A DNA stretch of 64,000 nt from Pseudomonadota bacterium (GCA_021849075.1 JAJZTH010000001.1:124001-188000), one strand, 5' to 3'; shown: positions 18,685 through 28,009, counted from the first letter of the stretch. The notes: generated by a model not told the origin, from the letters alone. Numbers and translations are program-made.

Positions 18685-18728
18685 GGGACAGGCCCTTTAG
18701 CGGAATTTTGGGGTTAGACCATCCCAAA

Positions 18729-18756
18729 CCCTCTCCCCGGCGGGGAGAGGGCTTTT
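18729..18756. terminator. GC-rich hairpin between serA and hisZ
   Basis: CCCTCTCCCC (18729-18738) pairs perfectly with GGGGAGAGGG (18742-18751) around a three-base loop, followed on the plus strand by CTTTT. On the minus strand, which carries serA and hisZ, it is followed by TTTGGG. It may attenuate read-through from serA into hisZ. Confidence 0.55.
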
Positions 18757-18762
18757 ACGTGC

Positions 18763-20343
18763 TTATGCGAAGCGCAGCAGCTTTACCGTCTTCACGCCGG
18801 TCAGGTTGCAGATTTCCCAGCGCAGCGGCTCCGCCACGGTGCCGTCGACCGACAGCAGCAGCACGGCTTCACCACCCTGATCGCGACGGCCCAGATGGAA
18901 GGTGCCGATATTGACCTGCGCCTCGCCCAGCGTCGAACCCAGACGACCGATGAAGCCCGGCGCGTCCTGATTGACGATATAGAGCATCTGACCGTCGAGA
19001 TCGGCTTCCACCTTGATGCCGAACAGTTCGACCAGACGCGGCTGGGCATGGCCGAACAGCGTGCCGGCGACCGACTTGTCGCCGTTCGCGGTGCTGACGG
19101 TGACGCGGACCAGAGTCTGATAATCGCCTTCGCGATCATGGCGCACTTCGCGCACGTCAAGGCCGCGCTCCTTCGCCAGGAACGGCGCGTTGACCATGTT
19201 CACCGTGTCCGAATAGACGCGCATCAGGCCAGCGAGAACGGCGGCGGTGATCGGCTTCTGGTTCAGCTCGGCGGCATGACCTTCCACTTCCACGGCAACG
19301 CCGGTGATGGCGTCGCCTTCCAACTGGCCGACAAGGCTGCCCAGCTTTTCCGCCAGCGCCATATAGGGCTTGAGCTTGGGCGCTTCTTCAGCCGACAGCG
19401 ACGGCACGTTCAGCGCATTGGTGATGCCGCCATCCAGCAGATAGTCGGACAGCTGATCGGCCACCTGAAGCGCGACATTGACCTGCGCTTCGTCGGTGGA
19501 CGCGCCCAGATGCGGGGTGCAGATGAAGTTCGGCGTACCGAACAGCGGCGATTCCTTGGCCGGCTCGGTCTGGAACACGTCGAGCGCAGCGCCCGCTACC
19601 TGACCCGAATCCAGCGCTTCCTTCAGCGCTGCTTCATCGATCAGTCCGCCACGCGCACAGTTGACGATGCGCACGCCCTTCTTGGTCTTGGCCAGATTTT
19701 CGCGGCTCAGGATGTTGCGGGTCTGGTCGGTCAGCGGCGTGTGCAGCGTGATGAAGTCGGCCTTGGCCAGCAGCGTGTCGAGATCGGCCTTTTCCACGCC
19801 CATTTCGACAGCGCGTTCGGGCGTCAGGAACGGGTCGAAGGCGACGACCTTCATCTTCAGGCCCAGCGCGCGGCTGGCGACGATCGAACCGATATTGCCC
19901 GCGCCGATCAGGCCCAGCGTCTTGCCGGTGACTTCCACGCCCATGAAGCCATTCTTGGGCCACAGGCCCTGCTGCGTCTGGGCGTTGGCTTCGGGCAGCT
20001 GGCGGGCCAGCGCGAACATCAGCGCAATCGCATGTTCGGCGGTGGTGATGGAGTTGCCGAACGGCGTGTTCATCACGATCACGCCCTTGGAGCTGGCATA
20101 GGGGATGTCGACATTGTCGACGCCAATGCCTGCGCGGCCGATGACCTTCAGGTTGGTGGCGGCGTCCAGAATCGCCTTCGTCACCTTGGTCGAGCTGCGG
20201 ATGGCCAGGCCATCATAGTCGCCGATGATCGCGATCAGTTCTTCGGGGGTCTTGCCGGTGATGACGTCGACTTCGACGCCGCGTTCCTTGAAGATCGCAG
20301 CGGCGCGGGGGTCCATCTTGTCGCTGATAAGTACCTTGGGCAT
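18763..20343 (-). CDS. serA: D-3-phosphoglycerate dehydrogenase
   Basis: A 526-residue type I PGDH that oxidises 3-phosphoglycerate with NAD+, the first step of serine synthesis. Domains in order: substrate/nucleotide domains (GLIGAGNIGSIVASRALGL near residue 148, VRIVNCARGGLIDEAAL near 225 and the PHLGAST catalytic His near 282), the allosteric substrate-binding intervening domain, and a C-terminal ACT domain from about residue 455. Serine feedback through the ACT domain is typical. The ATG at 20343 gives MPKVLISDKMD; longer frames run into the palindromic repeat. It follows serC by 128 bases. Confidence 0.96.
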   Translation of the reverse strand: MPKVLISDKMDPRAAAIFKERGVEVDVITGKTPEELIAIIGDYDGLAIRSSTKVTKAILDAATNLKVIGRAGIGVDNVDIPYASSKGVIVMNTPFGNSITTAEHAIALMFALARQLPEANAQTQQGLWPKNGFMGVEVTGKTLGLIGAGNIGSIVASRALGLKMKVVAFDPFLTPERAVEMGVEKADLDTLLAKADFITLHTPLTDQTRNILSRENLAKTKKGVRIVNCARGGLIDEAALKEALDSGQVAGAALDVFQTEPAKESPLFGTPNFICTPHLGASTDEAQVNVALQVADQLSDYLLDGGITNALNVPSLSAEEAPKLKPYMALAEKLGSLVGQLEGDAITGVAVEVEGHAAELNQKPITAAVLAGLMRVYSDTVNMVNAPFLAKERGLDVREVRHDREGDYQTLVRVTVSTANGDKSVAGTLFGHAQPRLVELFGIKVEADLDGQMLYIVNQDAPGFIGRLGSTLGEAQVNIGTFHLGRRDQGGEAVLLLSVDGTVAEPLRWEICNLTGVKTVKLLRFA

Positions 20344-20367
20344 GACGAATTGCCTTTCTGTGCAATT

Positions 20368-20448
20368 CGTCATCCTGACGAAAGTCAGGATCTCAGGCGG
20401 CCAGGCTGAACCTGGAGGCCCGAGATCCCAGCCTTCGCTGGGATGACG
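20368..20448. repeat. Palindromic intergenic repeat, family B, between serC and serA
   Basis: Left arm 20368-20394 (CGTCATCCTGACGAAAGTCA and on) and right arm 20422-20448 (ending GCTGGGATGACG) are complementary over most of their length, and each arm is itself a small hairpin. This compound form is typical of REP/BIME-like elements. It sits within the serC-serA transcript, so it could modulate mRNA stability or processing between the genes. Confidence 0.8.
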
Positions 20449-20471
20449 GGTATATAAAGGAAAGAAGTGAG

Positions 20472-21635
20472 TTAAGCGGCGGCCTTGACGGTCGCGTAAG
20501 CCCAGTCGAGCCAGCCCCCAAGCGCTTCGATATCCGCCGTCTCGACGGTCGCGCCGCACCAGATGCGCAGGCCCGCCGGAGCGTCGCGATAGCCCGCGAC
20601 GTCATAGGCTGCACCTTCCTTTTCGAGGAGGGCGGCGAACGCCTTGATAAAGGCTTCGTCCGCACCCTCGACCGTCAGGCAGACGCTGGTGGTCGAACGC
20701 GATGCGGCGTCGGTCGCGAGATGGCCCAACCAATCCCGTTCCTCGACAATCTTGTTCAGCGCGGCGGCATTGGCGTTGCTGCGCGCGATCAGGCCATTGA
20801 GGCCGCCCAGCGACTTGCCCCATTCCAGCGCGAAGATCGCATCTTCCACCGCCAGCATGGACGGGGTGTTGATGGTTTCGCCCTTGAACACGCCTTCGGC
20901 CAGCTTGCCCTTCGCCATCAGGCGGAACACCTTGGGCAGCGGCCATGCGGGGGTGTGATTTTCCAGACGCTCGACCGCGCGGGGGCCAAGGATCAGCACG
21001 CCATGGCCGCCCTCGCCGCCCAGCACCTTCTGCCAGGAGAAGGTGGCGACGTCGATCTTGGTCCAGTCGATTTCGTAGGCGAAGACGGCGCTGGTCGCGT
21101 CGGCGAAGGTCAGCCCTTCGCGGTCGGCGGCGATCCAGTCCGCGTTTGGCACGCGCACGCCCGACGTCGTGCCGTTCCAGGTGAACAGAACGTCGTTCGA
21201 AAAGTCGACGGTCGACAGGTCGGGCAACTGGCCATAGTCGGCGCGGATCACGGTGGGATCGAGTTTCAGCTGCTTGGCGGCGTCCGTCACCCAACCTTCG
21301 CCAAAGCTTTCCCAGGCCAGCGTCGTGACCGGGCGAGCGCCCAGCATCGTCCACATCGCCATTTCAAAGGCGCCGGTGTCCGAACCCGGCACGATGCCGA
21401 TGCGGTGGGTGTCGGGCAGGTTCAGCAGCTCGCGCATCAGGTCGATGCAATAAGCGAGGCGGGTCTTGCCGATCTTGGCGCGGTGCGATCGGCCGAGCGA
21501 TTCCGTGGCCAGCTTGGCGGCGTCCCAGCCCGGAGGCTTGGCGCAGGGACCGGAAGAGAAAAAGGGGCGGGCCGGACGGCTAGCAGGCTTTGCGACAGGC
21601 GCAATGGTGGCGTCAACGGCAGTCAAATCAGTCAT
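20472..21635 (-). CDS. serC: Phosphoserine aminotransferase
   Basis: A 387-residue PLP enzyme of aminotransferase class V that makes phosphoserine from phosphohydroxypyruvate. The PLP lysine lies in FSWQKVLGGEGGHGVLILGP near residue 207, and the N-terminal FSSGPCAKPPGWDAAKL motif is characteristic of the alphaproteobacterial type. It heads the serC-serA-hisZ group. A structured 5' leader with the Shine-Dalgarno sequence inside a hairpin precedes it (21639-21693), suggesting RNA-level control. AAGGAG lies 9 bases before the ATG. Confidence 0.95.
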   Translation of the reverse strand: MTDLTAVDATIAPVAKPASRPARPFFSSGPCAKPPGWDAAKLATESLGRSHRAKIGKTRLAYCIDLMRELLNLPDTHRIGIVPGSDTGAFEMAMWTMLGARPVTTLAWESFGEGWVTDAAKQLKLDPTVIRADYGQLPDLSTVDFSNDVLFTWNGTTSGVRVPNADWIAADREGLTFADATSAVFAYEIDWTKIDVATFSWQKVLGGEGGHGVLILGPRAVERLENHTPAWPLPKVFRLMAKGKLAEGVFKGETINTPSMLAVEDAIFALEWGKSLGGLNGLIARSNANAAALNKIVEERDWLGHLATDAASRSTTSVCLTVEGADEAFIKAFAALLEKEGAAYDVAGYRDAPAGLRIWCGATVETADIEALGGWLDWAYATVKAAA

Positions 21636-21638
21636 GTA

Positions 21639-21693
21639 ATGCGTCTCCTTACAGAGAGCACGCGCGGCGTTGGGACCGCGTGGCCCGTCGGCC
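21639..21693 (-). promoter_or_regulatory. Structured serC leader (candidate serC RNA motif)
   Basis: On the minus-strand transcript three hairpins lie before serC: GGCC-GACG-GGCC (21693-21682), CACGCGG pairing with CCG-CG-CGUG (21682-21659), and GUGCUCUC-UGUAAG-GAGA(C)GCAU (21661-21639). The last places the Shine-Dalgarno AAGGAG partly in the stem. It shares GUG with the second hairpin, so the two may compete. A serC-associated RNA motif is known from alphaproteobacteria; whether this is that motif is inferred from position. A TTGACT -35-like box lies at 21721-21716, without a clear -10. Confidence 0.5.
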
Positions 21694-21778
21694 GCACTAA
21701 TGTCGCCGGCAAAAGAGTCAAGCCGAATGTGAAAATGCGACGAATGGTGGCGTTCGTTAACTTTCGTAAAGATTTGCG

Positions 21779-22477
21779 ATGGTAAACATCCGATTCATGG
21801 AAGAGCGGGTGATAGAAACGGGGTTTCTGCGCGGCGCGGCCCTGGCCGTGCTAAGCGCAATGATGCTGAGCGCGTGCGGTGGCGATCTGGTCCCGCGCGG
21901 GCGGGTGGCGCAAGCGTCGAAGCCGGTACGCGCGCCAGCCCAACCGGCGATGGAAACGCGGCAATGTTTCGCGAAACTCGAATCGCAATCCGTTTCCTTC
22001 ACCCCCCTGCCCGACCGGAATTTTGGGGGCGGGTGCAGCGCGATCGGCAGCGTCAAGCTGACCGATATCGGCGTGCCCACCAGCGGGGTTGGCGCGATGA
22101 CCTGCAACCTCGCCGCCAATTTCGCCGCCTGGGCGCGCTATGGCGTGCAACCGGCCGCGCGGCTGATCCTGGGCGCGGAGATCGAAAAGATTGAGACGTT
22201 CGGCACCTATAATTGCCGGCCGATCGCGGGCAGCGGCAAATTGAGCGAACATGCGCACAGCAATGCGATCGATGTGTCCGCCTTTGTCCTGTCCGACGGG
22301 CGGCGCATCAGTATCCAGAAAGACTGGAACGGCGACAGGCAGACGCGGCAGTTTCTGGCCGCCATCCATGCCAGCGCCTGCAAACGGTTCAACACCGTGC
22401 TCAGCCCCAATTACAACGCCGCCCATCACGACCATTTTCATTTCGACATGGGCGGGCGGGGAGGCTTCTGCCGCTGA
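21779..22477 (+). CDS. Extensin-like C-terminal domain lipoprotein
   Basis: A 232-residue probable lipoprotein: the hydrophobic N-terminus ends in LSAC, a lipobox, at about residue 36. The rest is the bacterial extensin-like C-terminal domain (Pfam PF06904), related in fold to M15 D,D-peptidases. Visible are CNLAANFAAWARYGV, the HAHSNAIDVSAF motif and the late HHDHFHFDMG motif, giving a likely zinc-binding H-D-H set. A role in peptidoglycan is inferred. Six or so cysteines may form disulfides. An alternative start is the ATG at 21797. Confidence 0.87.
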   Translation: MVNIRFMEERVIETGFLRGAALAVLSAMMLSACGGDLVPRGRVAQASKPVRAPAQPAMETRQCFAKLESQSVSFTPLPDRNFGGGCSAIGSVKLTDIGVPTSGVGAMTCNLAANFAAWARYGVQPAARLILGAEIEKIETFGTYNCRPIAGSGKLSEHAHSNAIDVSAFVLSDGRRISIQKDWNGDRQTRQFLAAIHASACKRFNTVLSPNYNAAHHDHFHFDMGGRGGFCR

Positions 22478-22495
22478 AGCGGGCATAGAGGTTTT

Positions 22496-22562
22496 GGCCG
22501 CTGAAGCGGCCGCGGCGACTTTCGCCGCCAAGCGAAATCGAAAGCGTGGCGGCTTTTGCCGC
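22496..22562. other. Cluster of small GC hairpins after the extensin-like gene
   Basis: At least three back-to-back hairpins: GGCCGCT-GA-AGCGGCC (22496-22511), GCGGCGA-CTT-TCGCCGC (22512-22528) and GCGGC-TTTT-GCCGC (near 22548-22562). They lie between convergent genes and probably serve as a transcription end or mRNA stabiliser. No coding sequence is evident here. Confidence 0.5.
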
Positions 22563-22604
22563 TGATCCCGCGCAATAATTGCATGGCTGCGCTGCTCCGC
22601 CCGT

Positions 22605-23630
22605 TCAGCCAGCCTTGCGAAACTTGGCGATCATGTCGGCGAAGGTCAGCCGGACGTCGATCCGCCGATAGACCCGGATGCGCCGCCCGGCGGAATGGTC
22701 CTGGTACAGCCCGTCGTCGGTAATGCGCGGGCATGGCGTGAGGACATAGTCGCTGGACGAAGGGTCGGGCTGAAACGAGGATTGCAACGCCGTCAATGTG
22801 ACCAGCGGACTGTCCCCCATGATATAGGTTTCGCCCAATCCTGGCATCTTGCCATTTGATTTTCTGTCCAAAAGCGCCGGGATACGCATCACCCGTTCAT
22901 TCAAATAAGCGCCCACCTTGCCTGCCGCCCCCACTTCGGCCAGTTCGGCGTTGCTGAAGAGCAGCTGGCGGTAGGCGTCACGCGGCACCTGCCAGATGTC
23001 GAAATCCGATTCGTTGAAGATGATCTGCGCAGCGATGGTATCGATCGTCAGATTATATTCGGCCGTTGCAGCCCCGGCAGCAGGCGTCGCAACGCCGGGA
23101 TATTCGCCGCCGCCGATCCACACCAGAATCATGCGCGAAGCAATGCGCGGTTCGACCAGCCAGGCAAGCGCCAGCTCGGTCAGGCTCGCACCAGCGCAAT
23201 AATAAAGCGGCATCGTGGTATCGCTGCGCATGGCTTCCCGCACAATGGCGGCGGTCGCCGCGCTCGGCTTCCATTGCGACCGGCCAGCGATGGCAGCTTC
23301 CGCTCCGGCAATGACGGTCGGACGCCGCGATAGCGCCAGCAGATCGAGCAGCGCGTTCGCTTCTCGCGCTCCTCCGGCGGCCACCTGCTTGTCCCCGATC
23401 CAGCTTTCATTGGGGTGCAAGTGCGATGAAATGACCAGCGGAATCTCGACCGAAGGGCTAAGCGCATGATGGGCGAGCTGAAACAACCCATCGGGATCGC
23501 CGCCGAAATCATTGTCGATGATCGTGCGCATCCGCACCGCCCCCGTGGCACGGGCTGCTCCAGCGAGCGGTAGGACAGCCGCTGCGCCCAACAGCCGGAT
23601 CGCGTCGCGCTTGGAGAAATGGGTCGCCAC
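22605..23630 (-). CDS. Exported nucleoside hydrolase-like protein
   Basis: A protein of about 341 residues with a signal sequence near the start (SKRDAIRLLGAAAVLPLAGA, a KR rather than RR pattern, so possibly Tat-type). The mature part begins with RTIIDNDFGGDPDGLFQLAHH, which resembles the DxDxxxDD calcium-binding loop of inosine-uridine nucleoside hydrolases, and has a late PLVTLTALQSSF stretch. It may cleave N-ribosides or related sugars in the periplasm. I favour the GTG start at 23630; an ATG at 23678 is possible but lacks a ribosome site. Confidence 0.7.
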   Translation of the reverse strand: MATHFSKRDAIRLLGAAAVLPLAGAARATGAVRMRTIIDNDFGGDPDGLFQLAHHALSPSVEIPLVISSHLHPNESWIGDKQVAAGGAREANALLDLLALSRRPTVIAGAEAAIAGRSQWKPSAATAAIVREAMRSDTTMPLYYCAGASLTELALAWLVEPRIASRMILVWIGGGEYPGVATPAAGAATAEYNLTIDTIAAQIIFNESDFDIWQVPRDAYRQLLFSNAELAEVGAAGKVGAYLNERVMRIPALLDRKSNGKMPGLGETYIMGDSPLVTLTALQSSFQPDPSSSDYVLTPCPRITDDGLYQDHSAGRRIRVYRRIDVRLTFADMIAKFRKAG

Positions 23631-23763
23631 GAGGATAGGGGCCTTTCTGCAAAGAGGATGATCGAAACACCGCCCCATATCGATTGCGCTAGATCATTTT
23701 AACAGGGAATAATGGGGCGAACCGCCCTTGGTTTTATGACCTGCGCGCACTAGGTTGGTGCGA

Positions 23764-24639
23764 ATGACGAAAAAAGAGATTGAAGAACGCAAATTCCGCC
23801 CGGCCCGCGAAGAGGCCGATGACGCCGCCAAGCAGACCGGCACCCCACAAACCCGCAGTGAAGCCTACAAGCTGGCCTTTCAGGACGCCGAGTTTTTGCT
23901 GCGCGAGGATCTGCGCCCGGTCCGCTTTCAGCTGGAATTGCTCAAGCCCCAATTGCTGATGGACGAAGCGAAGATCGAATCGACCTTCGTCTTCTACGGT
24001 TCCGCCCGCATCCCCCAGCCCGATCAGGTCCAGGCGCGGATCGACGCCGCCACGACGCCCCAGCAAAAGCGGATCGCCGAAAATCTGGGCAAGAAAGCGG
24101 TCTATTATGAAGAAGCGCGCAAACTCGCCCGCATCGCCGCCCAATATCCGGTGAACGAGGCGGGATGCCGCCACTTCGTTGTCTGTTCGGGCGGCGGTCC
24201 TTCGATCATGGAGGCGGCCAATCGCGGCGCGCAGGATGTCGGCCAGACGACCATAGGCATGAACATCGTCCTGCCGCACGAGCAGGCGCCAAATCCTTTT
24301 GTCACCCCGGAACTCAGCTTCCAGTTCCATTATTTCGCGCTGCGCAAGATGCATTTCCTGCTCCGCGCCCGCGCGCTGGCGGTCTTCCCCGGCGGCTTCG
24401 GCACGTTTGATGAGATGTTCGAACTGCTCACCCTCATCCAGACCGGCAAGATGAAGCCGATCCCGATCCTGCTGTTCGGCAAGGATTTCTGGAACCGGGT
24501 GGTCGATTTCGAAGCGCTGGCCGATGAAGGCGTGATTGCGCCGAGCGACCTCAACCTCCTCACCTGGGTCGAAACCGCCGAAGATGCCTGGGCCGCGGTC
24601 CAGCGTTTCTATCAGGACAGCGAAGCGCCGGGCTGTTGA
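23764..24639 (+). CDS. LOG family (lysine decarboxylase-like) nucleotide phosphoribohydrolase
   Basis: A 291-residue cytosolic protein of the LOG family. The signature PGGFGTFDE lies near residue 210 and the nucleotide-binding CSGGGPSIMEAANRGA segment near 142. Family members hydrolyse nucleoside 5'-monophosphates to base and ribose 5-phosphate (cytokinin riboside monophosphate in plants). An N-terminal extension of about 70 charged residues precedes the core. I chose ATG at 23764; TTG at 23755 and GTG at 23758 are in frame. The HAD nucleotidase 65 bases downstream also acts on nucleotides, a possible functional link. Confidence 0.88.
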   Translation: MTKKEIEERKFRPAREEADDAAKQTGTPQTRSEAYKLAFQDAEFLLREDLRPVRFQLELLKPQLLMDEAKIESTFVFYGSARIPQPDQVQARIDAATTPQQKRIAENLGKKAVYYEEARKLARIAAQYPVNEAGCRHFVVCSGGGPSIMEAANRGAQDVGQTTIGMNIVLPHEQAPNPFVTPELSFQFHYFALRKMHFLLRARALAVFPGGFGTFDEMFELLTLIQTGKMKPIPILLFGKDFWNRVVDFEALADEGVIAPSDLNLLTWVETAEDAWAAVQRFYQDSEAPGC

Positions 24640-24704
24640 TCCGCCGGACGGCTTCCGCGCGCTGTCCCCTTGCCCTCCCCGCCCCGGCAGACTAGGGCGC
24701 GGCC

Positions 24705-25370
24705 ATGCGCGCGGATATGGCCCATATCGACAGCTGGATCTTCGATCTGGACAATACGCTCTATCCGGCGAAAGCGGACCTGTTCGCGCTGATCGACGTG
24801 AAGATGGGCGAATATATTCAGGGTCTGCTCGGCTGCGATCCGGTCATCGCCCGCCAGACCCAGAAGCGCTATTTCATGGAACATGGCACGACCCTGTCGG
24901 GGCTGATGCACCATCATGGGATAGAGCCGCGCGAATTTCTCGACTATGTCCATGACATTTCGATGGATCGGCTGACGGTCGACGCCGATCTCAACGCCTG
25001 CATCGCTGCGCTGCCCGGCCGCCGCCTGATCTTCACCAATGGCGACGCCGCTTATGCCGGGCGCGTGATCGACAGGCTGGGCCTGACCGGCGCGTTCGAA
25101 CTGATCCACGACATCCACGCCTGCCAATATGTGCCAAAGCCCGATCCGTCGGGCTATACGGAACTGTGCCGCGTGCATGGCGTCGACCCGACCCGCGCCG
25201 CCTTTTTCGAGGATATGGCCCGCAATCTGAAGCCCGCCAAAGCGATCGGCATGACCACCATCTGGGTCAACAACGGCTCCGAAGCCGGCGATCACGGCCA
25301 TCATCCCGATTTCATCGATTTCGAAACCGACCATCTGACGCCATTTCTGGCCGACATCATTGGGGACTGA
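24705..25370 (+). CDS. HAD pyrimidine 5'-nucleotidase-like hydrolase
   Basis: A 221-residue haloacid dehalogenase-superfamily phosphatase. Motif I FDLDNTLYP holds the nucleophile Asp14 and acid/base Asp16, motif II is IFTNGD, and motif III/IV is FFEDMARNLKPA. The pattern matches the SDT1/pyrimidine 5'-nucleotidase group. It ends 3 bases before dapD, so the two are co-transcribed; this HAD-dapD pairing is common in sphingomonads as I recall. A start at 24717 (MAHIDSW) is also possible. Confidence 0.9.
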   Translation: MRADMAHIDSWIFDLDNTLYPAKADLFALIDVKMGEYIQGLLGCDPVIARQTQKRYFMEHGTTLSGLMHHHGIEPREFLDYVHDISMDRLTVDADLNACIAALPGRRLIFTNGDAAYAGRVIDRLGLTGAFELIHDIHACQYVPKPDPSGYTELCRVHGVDPTRAAFFEDMARNLKPAKAIGMTTIWVNNGSEAGDHGHHPDFIDFETDHLTPFLADIIGD

Positions 25371-25373
25371 ACC

Positions 25374-26213
25374 ATGAGCCAAGAGCTGATCACCACCATC
25401 GACGCCGCGTGGGAAGACCGCGCCAACGTCAACCTTCAGACGCAGGGCGACGTCCGTCAGGCGGTCGACACCGCGCTTGCCCTGCTCGACAGCGGCGAAC
25501 TGCGCGTCGCGCAGCCGACGGAAAGCGGCTGGCAGGTCAATCAATGGGCCAAGAAGGCCGTGCTGCTCTCCTTCCGCCTGAACGACAACGCCATGATCGA
25601 CAATGGCCCGGGCGCTGGCCACTGGTGGGACAAGGTGCCCAGCAAGTTCGCCGGCTGGGACGAGGCCGCCTTCCGCGCCGCCGGTTTCCGCGCCGTGCCG
25701 GGCAGCTTCGCCCGCGCCGGCGCGCATATCGCCAAGAATGTCATCCTGATGCCCAGCTTCGTCAACATCGGCGCCTTCGTCGATGAAGGCACGATGGTCG
25801 ACACCTGGGTCACGGTCGGCAGCTGCGCCCAGATCGGCAAGAATGTCCATCTGTCGGGCGGCGTCGGCATTGGCGGCGTGCTGGAACCGCTGCAGGCCGA
25901 TCCCGTCATCATCGAAGATGACTGCTTCATCGGCGCGCGTTCCGAAGTGGTGGAAGGCGTGCGCATCGGCAAGGGTTCGGTCCTGTCGATGGGCGTGTTC
26001 ATCGGCATGTCGACCAAGATCATCGACCGCGCCACCGGCGAAGTCTTCATTGGCGAAGTCCCGCCCTATTCGGTCGTCGTGCCCGGCAGCCTGCCCGGCA
26101 AGCCTCTGCCCGACGGCACGCCCGGTCCCAGCCTCTATTGCGCCGTGATCGTCAAGCGCGTTGACGCCCAGACCCGGTCGAAGACGGCCATCAACGAACT
26201 GCTGCGCGACTAA
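25374..26213 (+). CDS. dapD: Tetrahydrodipicolinate N-succinyltransferase
   Basis: A 279-residue left-handed beta-helix acyltransferase that succinylates tetrahydrodipicolinate in the lysine/meso-diaminopimelate pathway. The N-terminal helical domain is followed by hexapeptide-repeat turns, including [20 protein letters not shown], then [14 protein letters not shown] and [20 protein letters not shown]. Length matches the family (about 274-280). It is preceded immediately by the HAD phosphatase and followed by a response regulator with its own leader. Confidence 0.97.
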   Translation: MSQELITTIDAAWEDRANVNLQTQGDVRQAVDTALALLDSGELRVAQPTESGWQVNQWAKKAVLLSFRLNDNAMIDNGPGAGHWWDKVPSKFAGWDEAAFRAAGFRAVPGSFARAGAHIAKNVILMPSFVNIGAFVDEGTMVDTWVTVGSCAQIGKNVHLSGGVGIGGVLEPLQADPVIIEDDCFIGARSEVVEGVRIGKGSVLSMGVFIGMSTKIIDRATGEVFIGEVPPYSVVVPGSLPGKPLPDGTPGPSLYCAVIVKRVDAQTRSKTAINELLRD

Positions 26214-26292
26214 ATTCTGCTTCGGGCGGCGCGACCATGCGCCGCCCCTATGCCTGAGACGGCATCGCCGTGACGGCAGCGTCTACAGCTGC

Positions 26293-27015
26293 ATGACAGG
26301 CTCCTATAGTCGCCTCCTTATCGTCGATAAGGACCCCGCCCTGCCGGCCAATCTGGCGGATGAATTCGCCCCCTATGGTTTCAGACTCGACGCCGCGACG
26401 AGCGCCGGCCAGATGCGTGATCGGCTGGCGGGGCAGGATTATGCGCTGGTGATCCTCGACATAATGAGCGTGCCGGGCGAAGCGCCGGCCGTGCTGCGCG
26501 ATCTGGCGATCGAGCGCCGCCTGCCGGTGATCGTCCATTCGACCGCCTGCACCGACGGGGAGCGGATCGCCGCGCTGGAAATGGGGGCGGAAGATTGCCT
26601 GTGCAAACCCGCCAATCCGCGCGAATTGCTCGCCCGCATCCGCACCGCCCTGCGCAGCCGCACGCCGATGACCATGTCCTGTGACGCTGCGAATGGCTGC
26701 TCCATTGCCTCCTTCGAAGGCTGGCGCGTCGATCTGACCACCGGACAGCTTTTTACGCCGATCGGCGCGCCGGTGGCCCTGTCCGATGGCGAATTTCAGC
26801 TGCTGCGCGTCTTCATTCAGCATCCGCGCAAGGTGCTGGATCGCGGACAGTTGCTCGATCAGGTCTATGGTGCTACCAGCGACCATGTCGATCGGTCGAT
26901 CGACGTCCAGCTATGCCGGCTGCGCCGCAAGCTGTCAGCGAACGGCCTCAAAGGCCCGGTCATCCGCACCATCCGCAACGAAGGCTATATGTTCGTCCAC
27001 CCCGTCACCAATTGA
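26293..27015 (+). CDS. OmpR-type winged-helix response regulator
   Basis: A 240-residue two-component regulator. The receiver domain covers residues 6-118, with phospho-acceptor Asp56 in VILDIMSVPGE and the conserved Lys105 in CLCKPANP. A winged-helix DNA-binding domain covers about 135-238 (VALSDGEFQLLRVFIQHPRK to RTIRNEGYMF). The N-terminal acidic pair is reduced (VDKD), which may affect magnesium binding. No histidine kinase is adjacent, so it is an orphan. The ATG at 26293 is the natural domain start. Confidence 0.9.
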   Translation: MTGSYSRLLIVDKDPALPANLADEFAPYGFRLDAATSAGQMRDRLAGQDYALVILDIMSVPGEAPAVLRDLAIERRLPVIVHSTACTDGERIAALEMGAEDCLCKPANPRELLARIRTALRSRTPMTMSCDAANGCSIASFEGWRVDLTTGQLFTPIGAPVALSDGEFQLLRVFIQHPRKVLDRGQLLDQVYGATSDHVDRSIDVQLCRLRRKLSANGLKGPVIRTIRNEGYMFVHPVTN

Positions 27016-27019
27016 CGGC

Positions 27020-28009
27020 TTATTCCAAAGCCAGCAGCGCGAAGGTGGCGAGCCAATGTTCGCCCATATAGTCGCCCGCGACATGGGGCAGGCTGGCTTC
27101 GATATGCACGCGCGCGGCATCACGCGCCAGGGCGCTGACCGGATCGGCCGGTCCCAGCACGGCGGCGATCCCGCGCCAGCACCAGGCGCGGCTGAGGTTG
27201 AGGCCGTCGAGATGCGCGATCTTGCCGTCGCTACGATCCGACACGGTGGCCGGCGTAAACAAGGTTTCCGGACGCCCCTGCTCCAGATCCGGCAGGAAGC
27301 CATGGAACCAGTCGGCGAAATCCGGCGCTGGCAGCAGCCGGCTCATCAACAGCGCCTCGGTCAGCGCCGAAGATAGAAACTCGTCGCCGCCCGGCTCCCA
27401 CGCCTGACAGCCCCGGTCCTCCCCAAACCAGCCGATCGCCCGGTCGCGGATCAACGCCACCAGCGCCGGATCATGATCGTCCGCCCAGCGCAGCGCCAAT
27501 GTCAACGCAAAGGCGATGTTGAAATGGGTGCCGACGCGCAGCGGATAGGTCAGCTTGGGCAGGAAGGCGTGGAAGCGCGCGGCGAACGCCCGCGCCAGCG
27601 GCGCCAGAGCATCGGCCCAGGGCGCGTCATGCTGCGCCAGTTCGCGATGCAGCGCCAGCAGCCAGGCCCAACCATAGGGCCGCTCAAACCCTGCGCTGAG
27701 TGGCCGATCGAGATAGGCGAGTTCGCCCGCCACCTTCTCCGGCGTCAGCATCGCGTCCGCGCGCTGGCGGATTTCCGCCGCTGCCGCAATGTCGGGATAA
27801 AGACGCATCAGCCGCATCACCTGCCACCAGCCATGGACGCAGCTATGCCAGTCGAAACTGCCGTGAAAGATCGGGTGATGTTCGGCCGGCTCCCGCGCAT
27901 CGTCCGGCCCGGCCCAGACCAGATCCATCTTGAAGGGATAGCGCCGCCCCAGATGCGACAGGGTCAGCGCCGCGAACCGCCCGGCAATGTCATGGGTCAA
28001 CAGGGTCAT
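27020..28009 (-). CDS. DUF2891 family protein
   Basis: A 329-residue soluble protein rich in Trp, His and helices. The segment HHPIFHGSFDWHSCVHGWWQVMRL near residue 42, the RPYGWAWLLALHREL block near 111 and the CQAWEPGGDEFLSSALTEALLMSRLL stretch near 200 are the conserved DUF2891 features and resemble alpha/alpha-toroid enzymes, with His/Asp/Glu that could form an active site. The start overlaps the DUF979 stop (ATGA), so it is the last gene of the LOV-DUF969-DUF979-DUF2891 operon. An enzyme acting on the transported substrate is an inference. Confidence 0.88.
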   Translation of the reverse strand: MTLLTHDIAGRFAALTLSHLGRRYPFKMDLVWAGPDDAREPAEHHPIFHGSFDWHSCVHGWWQVMRLMRLYPDIAAAAEIRQRADAMLTPEKVAGELAYLDRPLSAGFERPYGWAWLLALHRELAQHDAPWADALAPLARAFAARFHAFLPKLTYPLRVGTHFNIAFALTLALRWADDHDPALVALIRDRAIGWFGEDRGCQAWEPGGDEFLSSALTEALLMSRLLPAPDFADWFHGFLPDLEQGRPETLFTPATVSDRSDGKIAHLDGLNLSRAWCWRGIAAVLGPADPVSALARDAARVHIEASLPHVAGDYMGEHWLATFALLALE

